From positions 248,001-312,000 of the forward strand of contig BOKW01000001.1 of assembly GCA_016861185.1 (NCBI GenBank): a stretch of DNA of 64,000 bases, written 5' to 3'. Shown here in pieces: positions 28,439 through 38,390 of the stretch. Origin of the DNA: Betaproteobacteria bacterium. GTDB lineage: Bacteria; Pseudomonadota; Gammaproteobacteria; Burkholderiales; Burkholderiaceae_F. Under the pieces are notes generated by a model. That model was not told where the DNA came from. It searched no databases and saw nothing but the letters and a program-made list of their open reading frames with translations. How positions within the stretch are numbered: the first letter of the stretch is position 1; every line of letters starts with the position of its first letter. A program made the position numbers and the translations under genes.

Positions 28439-29317
28439 TCACCACACCGTATCGCCGCCCGCGAGCACCCGCAGCGCGCCGGCGAGTCCCTCGACCACGC
28501 GCGCCATCCGCGGATAGTCAAGTCGCTCGGGCGTATCGGTCGCGCGGTGGTAGTGGGGGTAGCGATAGAAGGCGGTGTCGGTGACCATCACGGCGCGATA
28601 ACCCGCGCGCCAGAACGAAAGCTGGTCGCTCCACGACACGCCGGGGACGATCGCGGGGCTGGCGAGCGATTCGGCCGGGAAGTCGGACGCCGATCTGAAC
28701 GCGCGAACGACTTCGCGCAACGCGCGCCGCGAGCGCAGGTTCGAGACGAAGCCGATGAAGTTGCCCGCTTGCGGATAGAAGAAACCGAGCAGCGGCGGAT
28801 ACGCCTGGCTGCCCGGCGCATCGCTGTAGCAGCCGAGCATCTCGAGCGAAAGCATCACGCGGATGTCCTCGCCGCGGGCGCGCGCGGCGCGCGCGTAGAC
28901 GCGGCTGCCCATCTCGCCCCAGTAGAAAAACGGCGGCTCCTCGTTGACGAACGCGACCAGCTTCACCGTGCGCTCGCAACGCGTCTCGCGCAAAACGCGC
29001 GCGATCTCGATCAGCGCCGCCACGCCGCTCGCGTTGTCGTCGGCGCCGGGCGAACCGGGCACGGTGTCGTAATGCGCGCCGGCGAGCACGATTTCGCTTC
29101 CGCGCGGGCCGCCCGGCCGCGTCACTTCGAGGTTCGACGAGGCCACGCCTTCGGCGACGTACGTCTGCCGCGCGACTTCGTAGCCGATGGCAGCGAACTC
29201 GCCCGCGACATACGCCTCGGCCGCATGCAGCGCCTGCGGCCGGCCGACATGCCGCTCGCCGATGTCGGCCGCGAGCGCTTCGACGTGCCCTTTGAGGCGG
29301 GATTCGAGGTCCGGCAT
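28439..29317 (-). CDS. M28-family zinc metallopeptidase
   Basis: The 292-residue protein has the M28 metal-ligand motifs: GAHYDTVPG, GADDNASG, the NEEPPFF catalytic/ligand Glu pair, and the later LEMLG and HYHRATDT segments. It should bind two zinc ions and act as an aminopeptidase or cyclase-type amidohydrolase. No signal peptide is visible, so a cytoplasmic location is likely, unlike many secreted M28 enzymes. It is followed by the truncated NTPase gene and may have formed an operon with it. Confidence 0.88.
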   Translation of the reverse strand: MPDLESRLKGHVEALAADIGERHVGRPQALHAAEAYVAGEFAAIGYEVARQTYVAEGVASSNLEVTRPGGPRGSEIVLAGAHYDTVPGSPGADDNASGVAALIEIARVLRETRCERTVKLVAFVNEEPPFFYWGEMGSRVYARAARARGEDIRVMLSLEMLGCYSDAPGSQAYPPLLGFFYPQAGNFIGFVSNLRSRRALREVVRAFRSASDFPAESLASPAIVPGVSWSDQLSFWRAGYRAVMVTDTAFYRYPHYHRATDTPERLDYPRMARVVEGLAGALRVLAGGDTVW

Positions 29318-29658
29318 CGTGTCTTCGGACGGTCACCGCCGCCATCGTTCGCGCGGCCTGCGAACGGCCCCGGCGAACCGGCGCCAAGCCTGCTGCCTGG
29401 CGAGGGGCGGGCTCATGCCAGTTTCGGCGTCTCGCTCAGGAAGCCGACGTAACGGTCGCAGGCCAAACGCGGTTGCGGGGGCGCCGATGAGAGTCGCTGT
29501 TCTGCAGGCAGGTCCATGTTTACGCCCGCTTTAATTGGCTGCGGCCTTATTAAAGAAGTTGGCGCTTTGCTTGAATAGGCGCGCCTCGAAACCGCAGCTC
29601 TCCGGGGGGCGACGACCAGGCATGCAGCCTCGCAGCGCGCTTCGGCCATCCCGCGCGC
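29318..29658. other. Intergenic region, no supported gene
   Basis: About 340 bases between two minus-strand genes. A short less GC-rich patch lies at about 29520-29580, and a 78-codon ORF here has no motif. I see no RNA gene. Confidence 0.45.
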
Positions 29659-30213
29659 TTACATCGCCTTGACGAACTTCAGCACCTCGCGAAAGCGCGG
29701 ATCCGTGGCGTCGCCGGTCCACTCGTACAGCACGGTTTCGGTGCCGGCGAGCAGGCAGCCGGCCTGCGCCATCCGCTGCAGCGCGTGCTCGCGATCGTCG
29801 CGCCGCACGCCGCGCGAGCCGACCGCGTCGGTGACGATGCAGACATCGAGGCCGATCGCGCGCAGGCCGAGCGCGGTCTGCAGCACGCACACGTGCGCTT
29901 CCATGCCGGTCATCACGATCGTGCGGCGGCCGGTGCGCTGCACGCGCGCGATGAATTCGGGGTGGCCGGTGGCGCCGAACGAAGTCTTGACGAAGATCTC
30001 GTCGGCCGCGAACTGCGCGCGCAGCGGCTCGATCACCGGGCCGATCTGGTGCGGGCAGTGCTCGGTCAGCAGCTTCGGCACGCCGAACAGCGCCGCCGCG
30101 GCGAGCAGCGTGTCGGTGCGCCGGATCACCGTCTCGTGATCGGCGATGTGCGGCGCGAGCTTGCTCTGGATGTCGACGACCAGCAGCAGCGAGTTGTCGC
30201 GGGTGATCTGCAT
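29659..30213 (-). CDS. Isochorismatase-like cysteine hydrolase
   Basis: The 184-residue protein has the family triad: Asp in LLVVDIQSKL, Lys in FVKTSFGATG and Cys in GMEAHVCVLQTAL. This matches YcaC-like or N-carbamoyl hydrolase-type isochorismatase-fold enzymes, which hydrolyse C-N or ether bonds. It starts two bases after the stop of the HpaB-like gene, so the two are translated together. The long upstream ORF in this frame is antisense-free overlap with HpaB and is not part of the protein. The substrate is probably a product of the adjacent hydroxylase-like enzyme, which is inference. Confidence 0.85.
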   Translation of the reverse strand: MQITRDNSLLLVVDIQSKLAPHIADHETVIRRTDTLLAAAALFGVPKLLTEHCPHQIGPVIEPLRAQFAADEIFVKTSFGATGHPEFIARVQRTGRRTIVMTGMEAHVCVLQTALGLRAIGLDVCIVTDAVGSRGVRRDDREHALQRMAQAGCLLAGTETVLYEWTGDATDPRFREVLKFVKAM

Positions 30214-30215
30214 GA

Positions 30216-31811
30216 TTACTTGACCAATGGGTTGGCCGGCACTTCGCTGCGCGCCGCGCGCGCAGGCGAAGGCAGCGCCACGCTCTGCACCGCGGGCAAT
30301 GCCTCGATCTGGCAGCCGGCCACACAGCAGCGCCCCGGCTGGCGGTTGCGCACGATCTTGCGCGTTGCGTCGGCGAGCACGCCACGGTCGAGCAGACGCT
30401 CGACGAGATCGACCTTGTTGCCGAGCGGATAGTTGCGCCAGATCTCCGTCTTCATCGCGTCGGGCGAGCCGCCGCCGTGCAGGCTGATCAGCGAATACCA
30501 GCCGCCCTGGTACGAGGCGGTCAGGTCCTCGATGAAGCGCGCGACTTCGATGCGCTTTTCGTACGGGATGTCGCTGCGCGCGGCGAGCACGTCCGACAGC
30601 CGCCCCGCGGTCGCCGGGTTGTGGTCCTCGTCGGGGCCCGGCAGCGCCACGATCAGCCCGCCCGAAACCTGATGCGCGAGCCGGTGCATGTCGTAGATCT
30701 GCGTGGCGAGCAGCAGCTTGCCGATGTTCGCGAACACGGGCTCCGGCGCGACGTTGCCGGCGCGGCTCGCCTCGCCGTACACGGACGCCGCCACGCCGCA
30801 CGCGTAGAAGCCTTCGACGATCTTGATCAGCTCGACCATCGATTCGCGCACGCCGTGATGGCGGTCCAGATCGAGGCCGTTGGCTTCGATCATCAGCGCG
30901 CCCGCACCGATCAGCAGATCCCCGAAGCCCGCGCGCGCGCCGATGCAGGTGTGCCGGTGCTGGCTCGTGTAGTTGTAGAGCGTCGGCGCGACACCATCCC
31001 ATTCGCCGGCGAGGAACACGCGCTCCCACGGCACCTCGACGCGATCGAACAGGCACACGCCCGTGGTCTGCCCGTACTTGCCCGAGAACTTCGCCGCCGC
31101 CTCGCCGGGGCGCCCCGCGGGGCGCGCGACGATCGTCAGGCCCTTCGCGTCGACCGGCACCGCGCAGGCGACCGCGAATGCGGCATCGGCCTCGGTCATC
31201 GCGCGGCCGGGCAGCACGAGCAGCTCGTGCATGTACGGCGCGCCGGTGACGATCGCCTTCGTGCCCGAGATCACGATGCCGCGCGCATTGCGCTCGACGA
31301 TATGCACGTAGGTGTCGGGATTCGGCTGCCGCGAAGGGCGCAGCGAGCGGTCGCCCTTCGCATCGGTCATCGCCGCGCCGAGCGTCAGGTCGTTCGCGTA
31401 GACGTGCGCGAGGTAGTTCCTCAGACGCGCGTGGTAGCCGGTGCCGTGCTCGGCATCCGTGACGTGGGTGCCGTGGTACAGCGCGTTCAGCGCATCGCCG
31501 CCGAGATAGCGCTGCGCGCAGCCGGTTTCCTGGCAGATGATGCGCACCGCTTCGAGCTTGTTCAGCAGGTCGGCGGTCGAGTGCGTGAGCGCGATCATCC
31601 GGTTGACCGGCGCATCGAAGCCTTCGACGCGCGCCTGCATCAGCGGCGCGAGCTGCGTGCTCAAGCCCAGCTCGTAGGTCTTGGCGATCGCGGCCACGCC
31701 GGGCGCTAGCCTGGGATCGTCGGCGACGTTGCCGACGCGTTCGCCGTCGACGAAGACGGTCGGCTTCAGCCGGCGCAGCGATTCGCGGTAAGCCTCGGCG
31801 GACATCAGCAT
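30216..31811 (-). CDS. 4-hydroxyphenylacetate 3-hydroxylase (HpaB) family flavoprotein
   Basis: The 531-residue protein matches the HpaB/4-hydroxybutyryl-CoA dehydratase superfamily along its length, including GDALNALYHGT, RPSRQPNPDTYVHI and AGEWDGVAPTLYNYTSQHRH. The dehydratase [4Fe-4S] ligand set is incomplete. In CAQRYLGG the first Cys is present but the second position is Tyr, and in QHRHTCIGARAGFGD the His is present but the expected Cys is Ala. A flavin-dependent aromatic hydroxylase or other acyl-CoA dehydrogenase-fold activity is more likely than the radical dehydratase. A C-terminal tail carries CCVAGC. An HpaC-type reductase is not nearby. MFS and isochorismatase-like genes flank it in an operon. 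Confidence 0.85.
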   Translation of the reverse strand: MLMSAEAYRESLRRLKPTVFVDGERVGNVADDPRLAPGVAAIAKTYELGLSTQLAPLMQARVEGFDAPVNRMIALTHSTADLLNKLEAVRIICQETGCAQRYLGGDALNALYHGTHVTDAEHGTGYHARLRNYLAHVYANDLTLGAAMTDAKGDRSLRPSRQPNPDTYVHIVERNARGIVISGTKAIVTGAPYMHELLVLPGRAMTEADAAFAVACAVPVDAKGLTIVARPAGRPGEAAAKFSGKYGQTTGVCLFDRVEVPWERVFLAGEWDGVAPTLYNYTSQHRHTCIGARAGFGDLLIGAGALMIEANGLDLDRHHGVRESMVELIKIVEGFYACGVAASVYGEASRAGNVAPEPVFANIGKLLLATQIYDMHRLAHQVSGGLIVALPGPDEDHNPATAGRLSDVLAARSDIPYEKRIEVARFIEDLTASYQGGWYSLISLHGGGSPDAMKTEIWRNYPLGNKVDLVERLLDRGVLADATRKIVRNRQPGRCCVAGCQIEALPAVQSVALPSPARAARSEVPANPLVK

Positions 31812-31839
31812 GGCGGCCTCCGGTGGTGTCCCGCGGACT

Positions 31840-33075
31840 CTACTCCCGCGGCTTGGCGCGGACGAAAAAGGTCATCACCGCGCCGAACGCCGCGGCGCCG
31901 GCGAGCAGCGCGATGCCGCGGTCCCACGCGCCGGCCAAGTCGCCTGCCGCACGGCCGCGGTCGAGCACCCAGCCGACCCAAGGCTGCAGGATGCCGGTGC
32001 CGAGGAAGATGCCGACGTTGACCACCGACGTCGCGATGCCGGAGTACGCGGGCGGATTCGCTTCCTTCGCGATCGTCCACGACAGCGTGAAGCCGGGGAT
32101 CAGCAGCCCCATCAGCAGGAACCACGCGAGCGTGGCCCACTGCGGCCACTGCGCGTGAGCGAGCCACGGCAGCCACGACAGCGTGTACGCGAGAACGAAG
32201 ACGCGCATCACGCCCTGCCGGCTTTTCAGCCGGTCCGAGATCATGCCGATCGCGACCGAGCCGATCGCCACGCCGAGCAGTAGCAGGCTCGCGTGCTGCG
32301 CGGCATCGACCCGCGACATGCCATGGGTCTGCTGCAGATACGGCACCGCCCACAAGCCCGCGAACGCGAGGAAACTGCCGCCGACGCCGACGTTGACGAA
32401 GAACGCCGGCCAGGTTGCCGGATTCGCGGCCACGTGCGCGAGCGCGCGCATCCACGGCAGCTTGGCGGTCGTCGCCGGCGGCGCGTGCACCGGCGGATAG
32501 CCCAGCTCCTCGGGGCGATCGCGCACGCGCAGCCAGGTCGCGATCGCGAGCAGCGCCGAAAGGATCGCGAGCGCGACGAACACCGTGCGCCACGACGCGA
32601 AGGTCACGATCCACGCGAGCGGCGCGCCCGCGGCGACCGCGCCGAGATTGCCGGCGAACATCGTGATGCCGGCGAGCGTGGCGAAGCGGTCGGCGGGGAA
32701 CCACACCGCCGACACCTTCAGGATCGCGATGAACGCGACCGACACGCCGATGCCGACCAGCGTGCGGCCGACCGCAGCGATCTCCCACACAGGCGCGAGC
32801 GCGAACAGCAGCGAACCGGCCGCCGCGATCGCCGAACCCGTCGCGAGGATCCTGCGCGGACCGAGCGTGTCGGCGAGCACGCCGACCGGCACCTGCAGCA
32901 GCGTGTAGACGTAGAAGTACGTCGCCGCGAGCGTGCCCAGCACTGCGCCGCTGATCGAAAACGCCTGCGTCAGCTCGCCCGCGATCGCGGCCGGCGCGGT
33001 GCGATGGACGAACGACAACACGAAACTCGCGAGCGCGAGACCGAAGACGATGCGGCGGGCTTGGACGAGGGTCAT
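31840..33075 (-). CDS. MFS transporter
   Basis: The 411-residue, 12-helix protein begins ARRIVFGLALASFVLSFVHR and has the loop 2-3 motif GVLADTLGPRRIL. It resembles nitrate/hexuronate-type MFS importers. Its stop is 28 bases before the HpaB-like start, so it leads an operon MFS / HpaB-like / isochorismatase-like. The natural inference is uptake of the compound those two enzymes attack; the identity of that compound is unknown. Confidence 0.87.
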   Translation of the reverse strand: MTLVQARRIVFGLALASFVLSFVHRTAPAAIAGELTQAFSISGAVLGTLAATYFYVYTLLQVPVGVLADTLGPRRILATGSAIAAAGSLLFALAPVWEIAAVGRTLVGIGVSVAFIAILKVSAVWFPADRFATLAGITMFAGNLGAVAAGAPLAWIVTFASWRTVFVALAILSALLAIATWLRVRDRPEELGYPPVHAPPATTAKLPWMRALAHVAANPATWPAFFVNVGVGGSFLAFAGLWAVPYLQQTHGMSRVDAAQHASLLLLGVAIGSVAIGMISDRLKSRQGVMRVFVLAYTLSWLPWLAHAQWPQWATLAWFLLMGLLIPGFTLSWTIAKEANPPAYSGIATSVVNVGIFLGTGILQPWVGWVLDRGRAAGDLAGAWDRGIALLAGAAAFGAVMTFFVRAKPRE

Positions 33076-33198
33076 AGCGAGGCCAATCCCTCAGCGATTG
33101 GCTCCAATCCCGTTTGGCGCTTACAAGGCACCCGGTGGCTCGGGCGCGGAGCCAACGCGATGGTAACGTGCGCAATAGATCGAAGACGGGGGGCTGAT

Positions 33199-33928
33199 AT
33201 GCGGAGACGAGAATTCTTGACGACCAGCCTCGCAGCAGCCACTGCCGCGATTTGCTCGAGCACTGCCCTGCACCAACCAGCTCCTGGCGATGTGCTTGTC
33301 GTCGGAGTTTCGGGAAATGGCTGCGCGGCGATTGACCGGATTCGTACGACGTGGAACAAGGAGTTTGGCCACGCTACCCCGGCGCCGTCGCTGATGCCGA
33401 TTTTCGGCTCTCCGATGGGACCAGAGATTGCGGGGGAGGCACATCAAGACGACAACTGGATTCAGGAGGCGGCAGCGGAACTCGAGCCGCAGATTGCTGC
33501 CGCCCGGCGCGTTATCGCTCTCGCGAACTTCCGTTCTCCCGACGCGAGAGCGATGCTCCCCAAGGTCGCGTCAACCGCGCAGGCGCTTGGAGTGATCTCG
33601 GACGCGATCGTCATCCACCCATGGGAGCTGCATGGCGATTCAGTATGTCCCAGCTCTTCTCCTCCGGTACTGTATGCCCAGCTCTTCTCCTCCGGTACTG
33701 TATGCGTTCGACTTGTTGAGACGGACAGGCTGCCGGACCCTTGTCCTACACGAATCGTATGCGCAGGACGTCATCGCGAAGTGGAGCTCGCTAGGAGAAC
33801 ACCAGGTCGTTCCCGAAGAGCTGTCGGCGGCTTACGGCGAATGGAACAGGAAGGAGATCGATTGCCTTGCTCGCCGTGCAATAAACGAGCTCTTGGCCGA
33901 ATTCCGCCCGAACCACGCCGTCATTTGA
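33199..33928 (+). pseudogene. Tat-signal, possibly FtsZ/tubulin-like protein gene, frameshifted by tandem duplication
   Basis: The N-terminus MRRREFLTTSLAAATAAI fits a twin-arginine signal. VLVVGVSGNGCAAIDRI, a later QALGVISDAIVIHPWELHG and CRTLVLHESYAQDVI occur in the order of the GxGGxGxN, strand-6 and dimer-core segments of FtsZ, but the GGGTGTG loop is absent. A perfect 28-bp tandem duplication at 33649-33704 shifts the frame. Removing one copy joins both parts into 233 residues ending FRPNHAVI. As it stands the first frame continues into unrelated residues to 34038. The FtsZ resemblance is my own pattern match and tentative. Confidence 0.5.
33649..33704. repeat. 28-bp perfect tandem duplication
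   Basis: Two identical 28-bp units lie at 33649-33676 and 33677-33704. Twenty-eight is one more than a multiple of three, so the second copy causes the frameshift in the surrounding gene. This is the same kind of event as the 22-bp duplication at 2435-2478. Confidence 0.95.
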
Positions 33929-34004
33929 GTCGAAACTCGCTGGCTCGTGAGTTCGAGGCCATGTGCCGGCAGTTGGCACGAACTACACCTGCAACGGGTT
34001 CAGT

Positions 34005-34667
34005 TCAAACCAGATACTCAGCCGGTTTGTCTGCGTAGTCGTCCCAGCGCTCCGTAATGCGTTCAAATGTGAATCCGCGGCTAGCCATTTCGATGAACAT
34101 GTCCTCAAAAAAGAGGAAGCCAAAGCGCTCACCGAGTTCGTCCTGCAGTCTTAGTAGCTGCCCATCCTTTCCGCGCATCGCCGCTATGGGCATCGCGATG
34201 ATGTATTCGGACTGAATCCCCATCCGTCGCAGCCGCTGCACGAGCCTCGAATTTGCTTCGCCCGCTATCTGCGATCCACTGAAACTTGAGTGGTCGAACG
34301 GCTTTACTTCAATGAATGAAATCTCGCCGGCACTCGTATGGACAAAGTCTGGCTTGAACCCCGTGTCGTCGTCGCCGCCCCCCACCCACTCGGGGTGCAG
34401 GGTGACCTTCTCCCCGGTCGCACTCTCAATGAGTGCGGCTAATCCGCCCCCGAACGGCTCGTGCGCAAGATTTCCATCGAACGTAAACGTCGACCTCGAC
34501 CCACGAATTCTGAACCGCCGCTCACCTGCCGGGTCTAGTGTGATCCCATAGACGGGCATCGTTGGCTTGTGCGAACGAAAGAAGGCTTCCAAACATGGGT
34601 GCCAAACCTCCTCCTCGCCCTTCCTTCCGCCGTACTTTTCCGTGAGGTAAGTGGCATCTCGGCTCAT
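34005..34667 (-). CDS. Hypothetical protein with PD-(D/E)xK nuclease-like motif
   Basis: The 220-residue protein starts at an ATG with GAGGAG five bases upstream. Residues 105-122 contain KPDFV followed by ISFIEVKP, giving Pro106-Asp107 and Glu120-Val-Lys122: the spacing of a PD-(D/E)xK nuclease active site. A Gln/Arg-rich helix follows. I do not recognise a named family. The gene converges on the duplicated Tat-signal gene in a pocket of less GC-rich DNA, which suggests acquired DNA. A restriction-like or repair-like nuclease is possible. Confidence 0.6.
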   Translation of the reverse strand: MSRDATYLTEKYGGRKGEEEVWHPCLEAFFRSHKPTMPVYGITLDPAGERRFRIRGSRSTFTFDGNLAHEPFGGGLAALIESATGEKVTLHPEWVGGGDDDTGFKPDFVHTSAGEISFIEVKPFDHSSFSGSQIAGEANSRLVQRLRRMGIQSEYIIAMPIAAMRGKDGQLLRLQDELGERFGFLFFEDMFIEMASRGFTFERITERWDDYADKPAEYLV

Positions 34668-34965
34668 ACCGCTCCTCTGCTGGTGGTCTCGCCCCTAACG
34701 CAACCCTAGCAAGCTATTGCGCGCGACGTCGGCAGGCTCGTCATTGTGACTACTCCACGAGGCGTCGGCCCTTCAAGGAGGCGTGTTTCATTCCCGGCGC
34801 TATGTGACGGGCCATCTCGTCGATTGCACAAGCTCTGGCTGCTGCCGGGCGCGTAGCTTGGACTCAGTTTGCTGCGCACCGCGACATCCTTCGGATTCAC
34901 TACACTGCCGCCACGCGCACGAAACCCGCCGTGCGCGCGCAGGAACTTCCACGAGGAGGACCGCG
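34668..34965. promoter_or_regulatory. Divergent region upstream of hutU
   Basis: About 300 bases between two divergent genes should contain the hut promoter. The strong GAGGAGG of hutU lies at 34953-34959. I see no clear HutC-type palindrome and no hutC gene in the window. Confidence 0.35.
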
Positions 34966-36648
34966 ATGACCGATCTTTCGACGCCGCGCCTCGTGCGCGC
35001 ACCCACGGGTACGCAGCTCGCCTGCCGCAACTGGCAGATCGAAGCCGCGTACCGGATGATCCAGAACAACCTCGATCCCGACGTGGCCGAGCGGCCCGAG
35101 GATCTGGTCGTCTACGGCGGCATCGGCAAGGCCGCGCGCAACTGGGCGTGCTTCGACGCGATCCTGAAGGCGCTGCGCGAGCTGGCGCCCGACGAGTCGC
35201 TGCTGGTGCAGTCGGGCAAGCCGGTCGCGGTGTTTCGCACGCACGCGGACGCGCCGCGCGTGCTGATCGCCAACTCCAACCTGGTGCCGCGCTGGGCGAC
35301 CTGGGAGCACTTCCACGAGCTCGACCGCAAGGGCCTGATGATGTTCGGCCAGATGACGGCGGGATCGTGGATCTACATCGGCTCGCAGGGCATCGTGCAG
35401 GGCACGCACGAGACCTTCGTCGAGCTGGGCCGCCAGCACTACGGCGGCGACTGGTCGGGCAAGTGGATCCTGACGGCCGGGCTCGGCGGCATGGGCGGCG
35501 CGCAGCCGCTCGCCGCAGTGCTCGCCGGCGCGCACTGCGTCGTCGTCGAATGCCAGGAGTCGCGCATCGACTTCCGGCTGCGTACGCGCTACGTCGACCA
35601 CAAGGCGCGCACGATCGACGAGGCGCTCGCGATCCTCGCGCAGGCGAAGCAGCCGACCTCGATCGGGCTGCTCGGCAACGCCGCGGAACTGATGCCGCGC
35701 TTCGTCGAGATCGCGCGCGCCGGCGGGCCGCGCCCGCACGCGGTGACCGACCAGACCTCGGCGCACGATCTGATCAACGGCTATCTGCCGATCGGCTGGA
35801 CCGTCGATCGCTGGTTCACCGCGCGCGCAGGATCCGAAGAAGAGCGCAAGGCGCTCGTGCGCGCGGCCGCGCAGTCCTGCGCGGTGCACGTGCGCGCGAT
35901 GCTCGACTTCCACGCGCTGGGCGTGCCGACGATCGACTACGGCAACAACATCCGCCAGGTCGCGCTCGACGAAGGCGTGCGCAACGCGTTCGACTTCCCC
36001 GGCTTCGTTCCGGCGTGCATCCGGCCGCTGTTCTGCGAAGGCAAGGGTCCGTTCCGCTGGGTCGCGCTGTCGGGCGACCCCGAGGACATCTACCGCACCG
36101 ACGCGAGGATCAAGGAGCTCTTTCCGGAGAACCGCCACCTGCACCGCTGGCTCGACCAGGCGCGCGAACGCATCGCGTTCCAGGGGCTGCCCGCGCGCAT
36201 CTGCTGGCTCGGGCTCGGCGAACGGCATCGCGCGGGACTCGCGTTCAACGACATGGTGCGCAAGGGCGAATTGAAGGCGCCGATCGTGATCGGTCGCGAC
36301 CATCTCGACAGCGGTTCGGTCGCGAGCCCCAACCGCGAAACCGAAGCGATGCGCGACGGCTCCGATGCCGTGTCCGACTGGCCGCTGCTCAACGCCCTCG
36401 TCTCGACGGCCGGCGGCGCGACCTGGGTCAGCTTCCATCACGGCGGCGGCGTCGGCATGGGCTATTCGCAGCACGCCGGCGTCGTGATCGTCTGCGACGG
36501 CAGCAAGGAAGCCGACGCGCGGCTCGAACGCGTGCTGTGGAACGATCCCGCGCTCGGCGTCGTGCGCCACGCCGACGCCGGATACGAACGCGCGCTCGAG
36601 ACCGCACGCAGGTTCGGACTGAAGACGCCGGGGATCGAGCTTGGCTAG
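34966..36648 (+). CDS. hutU: Urocanate hydratase
   Basis: The 560-residue protein has the urocanase length and signature runs, including [42 protein letters not shown] and the C-terminal [17 protein letters not shown]. It converts urocanate to imidazolonepropionate using tightly bound NAD, step two of histidine degradation. The start at 34966 has GAGGAGG six bases upstream; the ORF open to 34783 lacks a start signal. It is the first gene of hutUHGI. Confidence 0.97.
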   Translation: MTDLSTPRLVRAPTGTQLACRNWQIEAAYRMIQNNLDPDVAERPEDLVVYGGIGKAARNWACFDAILKALRELAPDESLLVQSGKPVAVFRTHADAPRVLIANSNLVPRWATWEHFHELDRKGLMMFGQMTAGSWIYIGSQGIVQGTHETFVELGRQHYGGDWSGKWILTAGLGGMGGAQPLAAVLAGAHCVVVECQESRIDFRLRTRYVDHKARTIDEALAILAQAKQPTSIGLLGNAAELMPRFVEIARAGGPRPHAVTDQTSAHDLINGYLPIGWTVDRWFTARAGSEEERKALVRAAAQSCAVHVRAMLDFHALGVPTIDYGNNIRQVALDEGVRNAFDFPGFVPACIRPLFCEGKGPFRWVALSGDPEDIYRTDARIKELFPENRHLHRWLDQARERIAFQGLPARICWLGLGERHRAGLAFNDMVRKGELKAPIVIGRDHLDSGSVASPNRETEAMRDGSDAVSDWPLLNALVSTAGGATWVSFHHGGGVGMGYSQHAGVVIVCDGSKEADARLERVLWNDPALGVVRHADAGYERALETARRFGLKTPGIELG

Positions 36649-36704
36649 CGTGAAGCGTCATCTGCCTGCCGCGACCGGAAATCCCCCGCACGCTGCGCGT
36701 GCCG

Positions 36705-36755
36705 CCCCCTTTTCGAAAGGGGGCTGCGGATCACCACCCCCTTTGAAAAAGGGGG
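36705..36755. repeat. Two adjacent CCCCCTTT/AAAGGGGG hairpins between hutU and hutH
   Basis: Palindromes at 36705-36723 and 36737-36755 share eight-base arms of C5T3 and A3G5 with short loops. A GC-rich palindromic stretch (GGCCGAAGGCC) follows. They lie in the 209-base gap inside the hut operon and resemble the cluster after hutI. They could set the relative level of downstream genes by acting as weak terminators or RNA-stability elements. Confidence 0.8.
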
Positions 36756-36857
36756 TCGGCCGAAGGCCGGGGGGATTTCTCCCTCTCCCCAGTCATGGGC
36801 GGACGGCGGGGGTAAGGGGCCGTAGCGAGCAGACTGCGCAACCCAACCAATAGACTG

Positions 36858-38390
36858 ATGCTCACCCTCCACCCCGGCCAGCTGACGCTCGCCGACCTGC
36901 GCACCCTCGCCGGCCGCTTCGAGCCGATCGCGCTCGACGCAGGCTGCCGCGCCGGCATCGAAGCGAGCGCGCAAGCCGTTGCGCGCATCGTCGCGCGCGG
37001 CGATCCCGCGTACGGCATCAACACGGGATTCGGCAAGCTCGCGCGCGTGCGTATCGCCGACGACCAGCTCGCGCAACTGCAGACCAACCTCGTGCGCTCG
37101 CACGCGGTCGGCGTGGGGCCGCTGCTCGACGACGACACGGTTCGGCTGGTGCTGCTGCTGAAGATCGCTTCGCTGGCGCGCGGCCACTCGGGCGTGCGGC
37201 CCGCGGTGATCGATGCGCTGCTCGCGCTCTACAACGCGCAGATCCTGCCGTGCATCCCGTCGCAGGGGTCGGTCGGTGCCTCGGGCGATCTCGCGCCGCT
37301 CGCGCATCTGGCGCTGCCGCTGATCGGCGAGGGCGAAGTGCGCGTCGACGGCCGCGTGCTGCCGGCGGCGCAGGCACTGCGCGACGCCGGCATCGCGCCG
37401 CTCGCGCTCGAAGCGAAGGAGGGGTTGGCGCTGCTCAACGGCACGCAGGTGTCGACCGCGATCGCGCTGCGCGGGCTGCTGCGTGCCGAGCAGGTGTTCG
37501 CCGCGGCGGTCGTCGCCGGCGCGCTGGCGGTCGACGCGGCGAAGGGCTCCGACGATCCGTTCGACGAGCGCATCCAGAAGCTGCGCGGCCACGCCGGGCA
37601 GATCGAAGTCGCGCGGCTCTATCGCGAGCTGCTCGCGGGCAGCGGAATCCGAGCGTCGCATCGCTATGGCGACGATCGCGTGCAGGACCCGTATTCGCTC
37701 CGCTGCCAGCCGCAGGTGATGGGCGCGTGCCTGGAACTGATCCGCAACGCGGCGGCCACGCTGCTCACCGAGGCGAACGCGGTGTCCGATAACCCGCTCG
37801 TGTTCGCCGACGACGGTGCTGTGCTGTCGGGCGGCAACTTTCACGCCGAGCCGGTCGCGTTCGCCGCCGACACGCTCGCGCTCGCGATCGCCGAGGTCGG
37901 CGCGCTGTCCGAGCGGCGCATCGCGCTGCTGATCGACGCGACACTTTCGGGGCTGCCGCCGTTTCTCGTGAAAGAGGCGGGCATCAACTCGGGCTTCATG
38001 ATCGCGCACGTGACGGCCGCGGCGCTCGCGAGCGAGAACAAGACGCTCGCGCATCCGGCGAGCGTCGACTCGCTGCCGACTTCGGCGAACCAGGAGGACC
38101 ACGTCAGCATGGCGACCTTCGCCGCGCGCAAGCTGGCGGATCTGGCGCTCAACGTCCGCCACATCATCGCGATCGAACTGCTTGCCGCGACGCAGGGCAT
38201 CGACTTCCATCGGCCGCTGCGAAGCTCCACTGCGCTCGAAGAGGTGCACGCGATGATCCGCGCGCGCGTGCCGCACTACGCGCAGGATCGCGCTTTTGCG
38301 GCCGACATCCGCGCGGTCGAGCAGTTGATCGACGCCGACGCGTTCACGGCGTACGCACGCAGCGTGCTGCCTTCGTGGAATCCGCAGTGA
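36858..38390 (+). CDS. hutH: Histidine ammonia-lyase
   Basis: The 510-residue protein has [15 protein letters not shown], whose Ala141-Ser142-Gly143 cyclises to the MIO prosthetic group. It also has the NTGFGKLA and DNPLVF active-site stretches of the family. It deaminates histidine to trans-urocanate, the first step of the hut pathway. It is separated from hutU by hairpin repeats, and its stop codon overlaps the start region of hutG. Confidence 0.97.
   Translation: MLTLHPGQLTLADLRTLAGRFEPIALDAGCRAGIEASAQAVARIVARGDPAYGINTGFGKLARVRIADDQLAQLQTNLVRSHAVGVGPLLDDDTVRLVLLLKIASLARGHSGVRPAVIDALLALYNAQILPCIPSQGSVGASGDLAPLAHLALPLIGEGEVRVDGRVLPAAQALRDAGIAPLALEAKEGLALLNGTQVSTAIALRGLLRAEQVFAAAVVAGALAVDAAKGSDDPFDERIQKLRGHAGQIEVARLYRELLAGSGIRASHRYGDDRVQDPYSLRCQPQVMGACLELIRNAAATLLTEANAVSDNPLVFADDGAVLSGGNFHAEPVAFAADTLALAIAEVGALSERRIALLIDATLSGLPPFLVKEAGINSGFMIAHVTAAALASENKTLAHPASVDSLPTSANQEDHVSMATFAARKLADLALNVRHIIAIELLAATQGIDFHRPLRSSTALEEVHAMIRARVPHYAQDRAFAADIRAVEQLIDADAFTAYARSVLPSWNPQ

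Noticed and set aside
30216..31811. Annotation as 4-hydroxybutyryl-CoA dehydratase
   Set aside because: Two expected iron-sulfur cysteines are Tyr and Ala, so the radical dehydratase is not supported.
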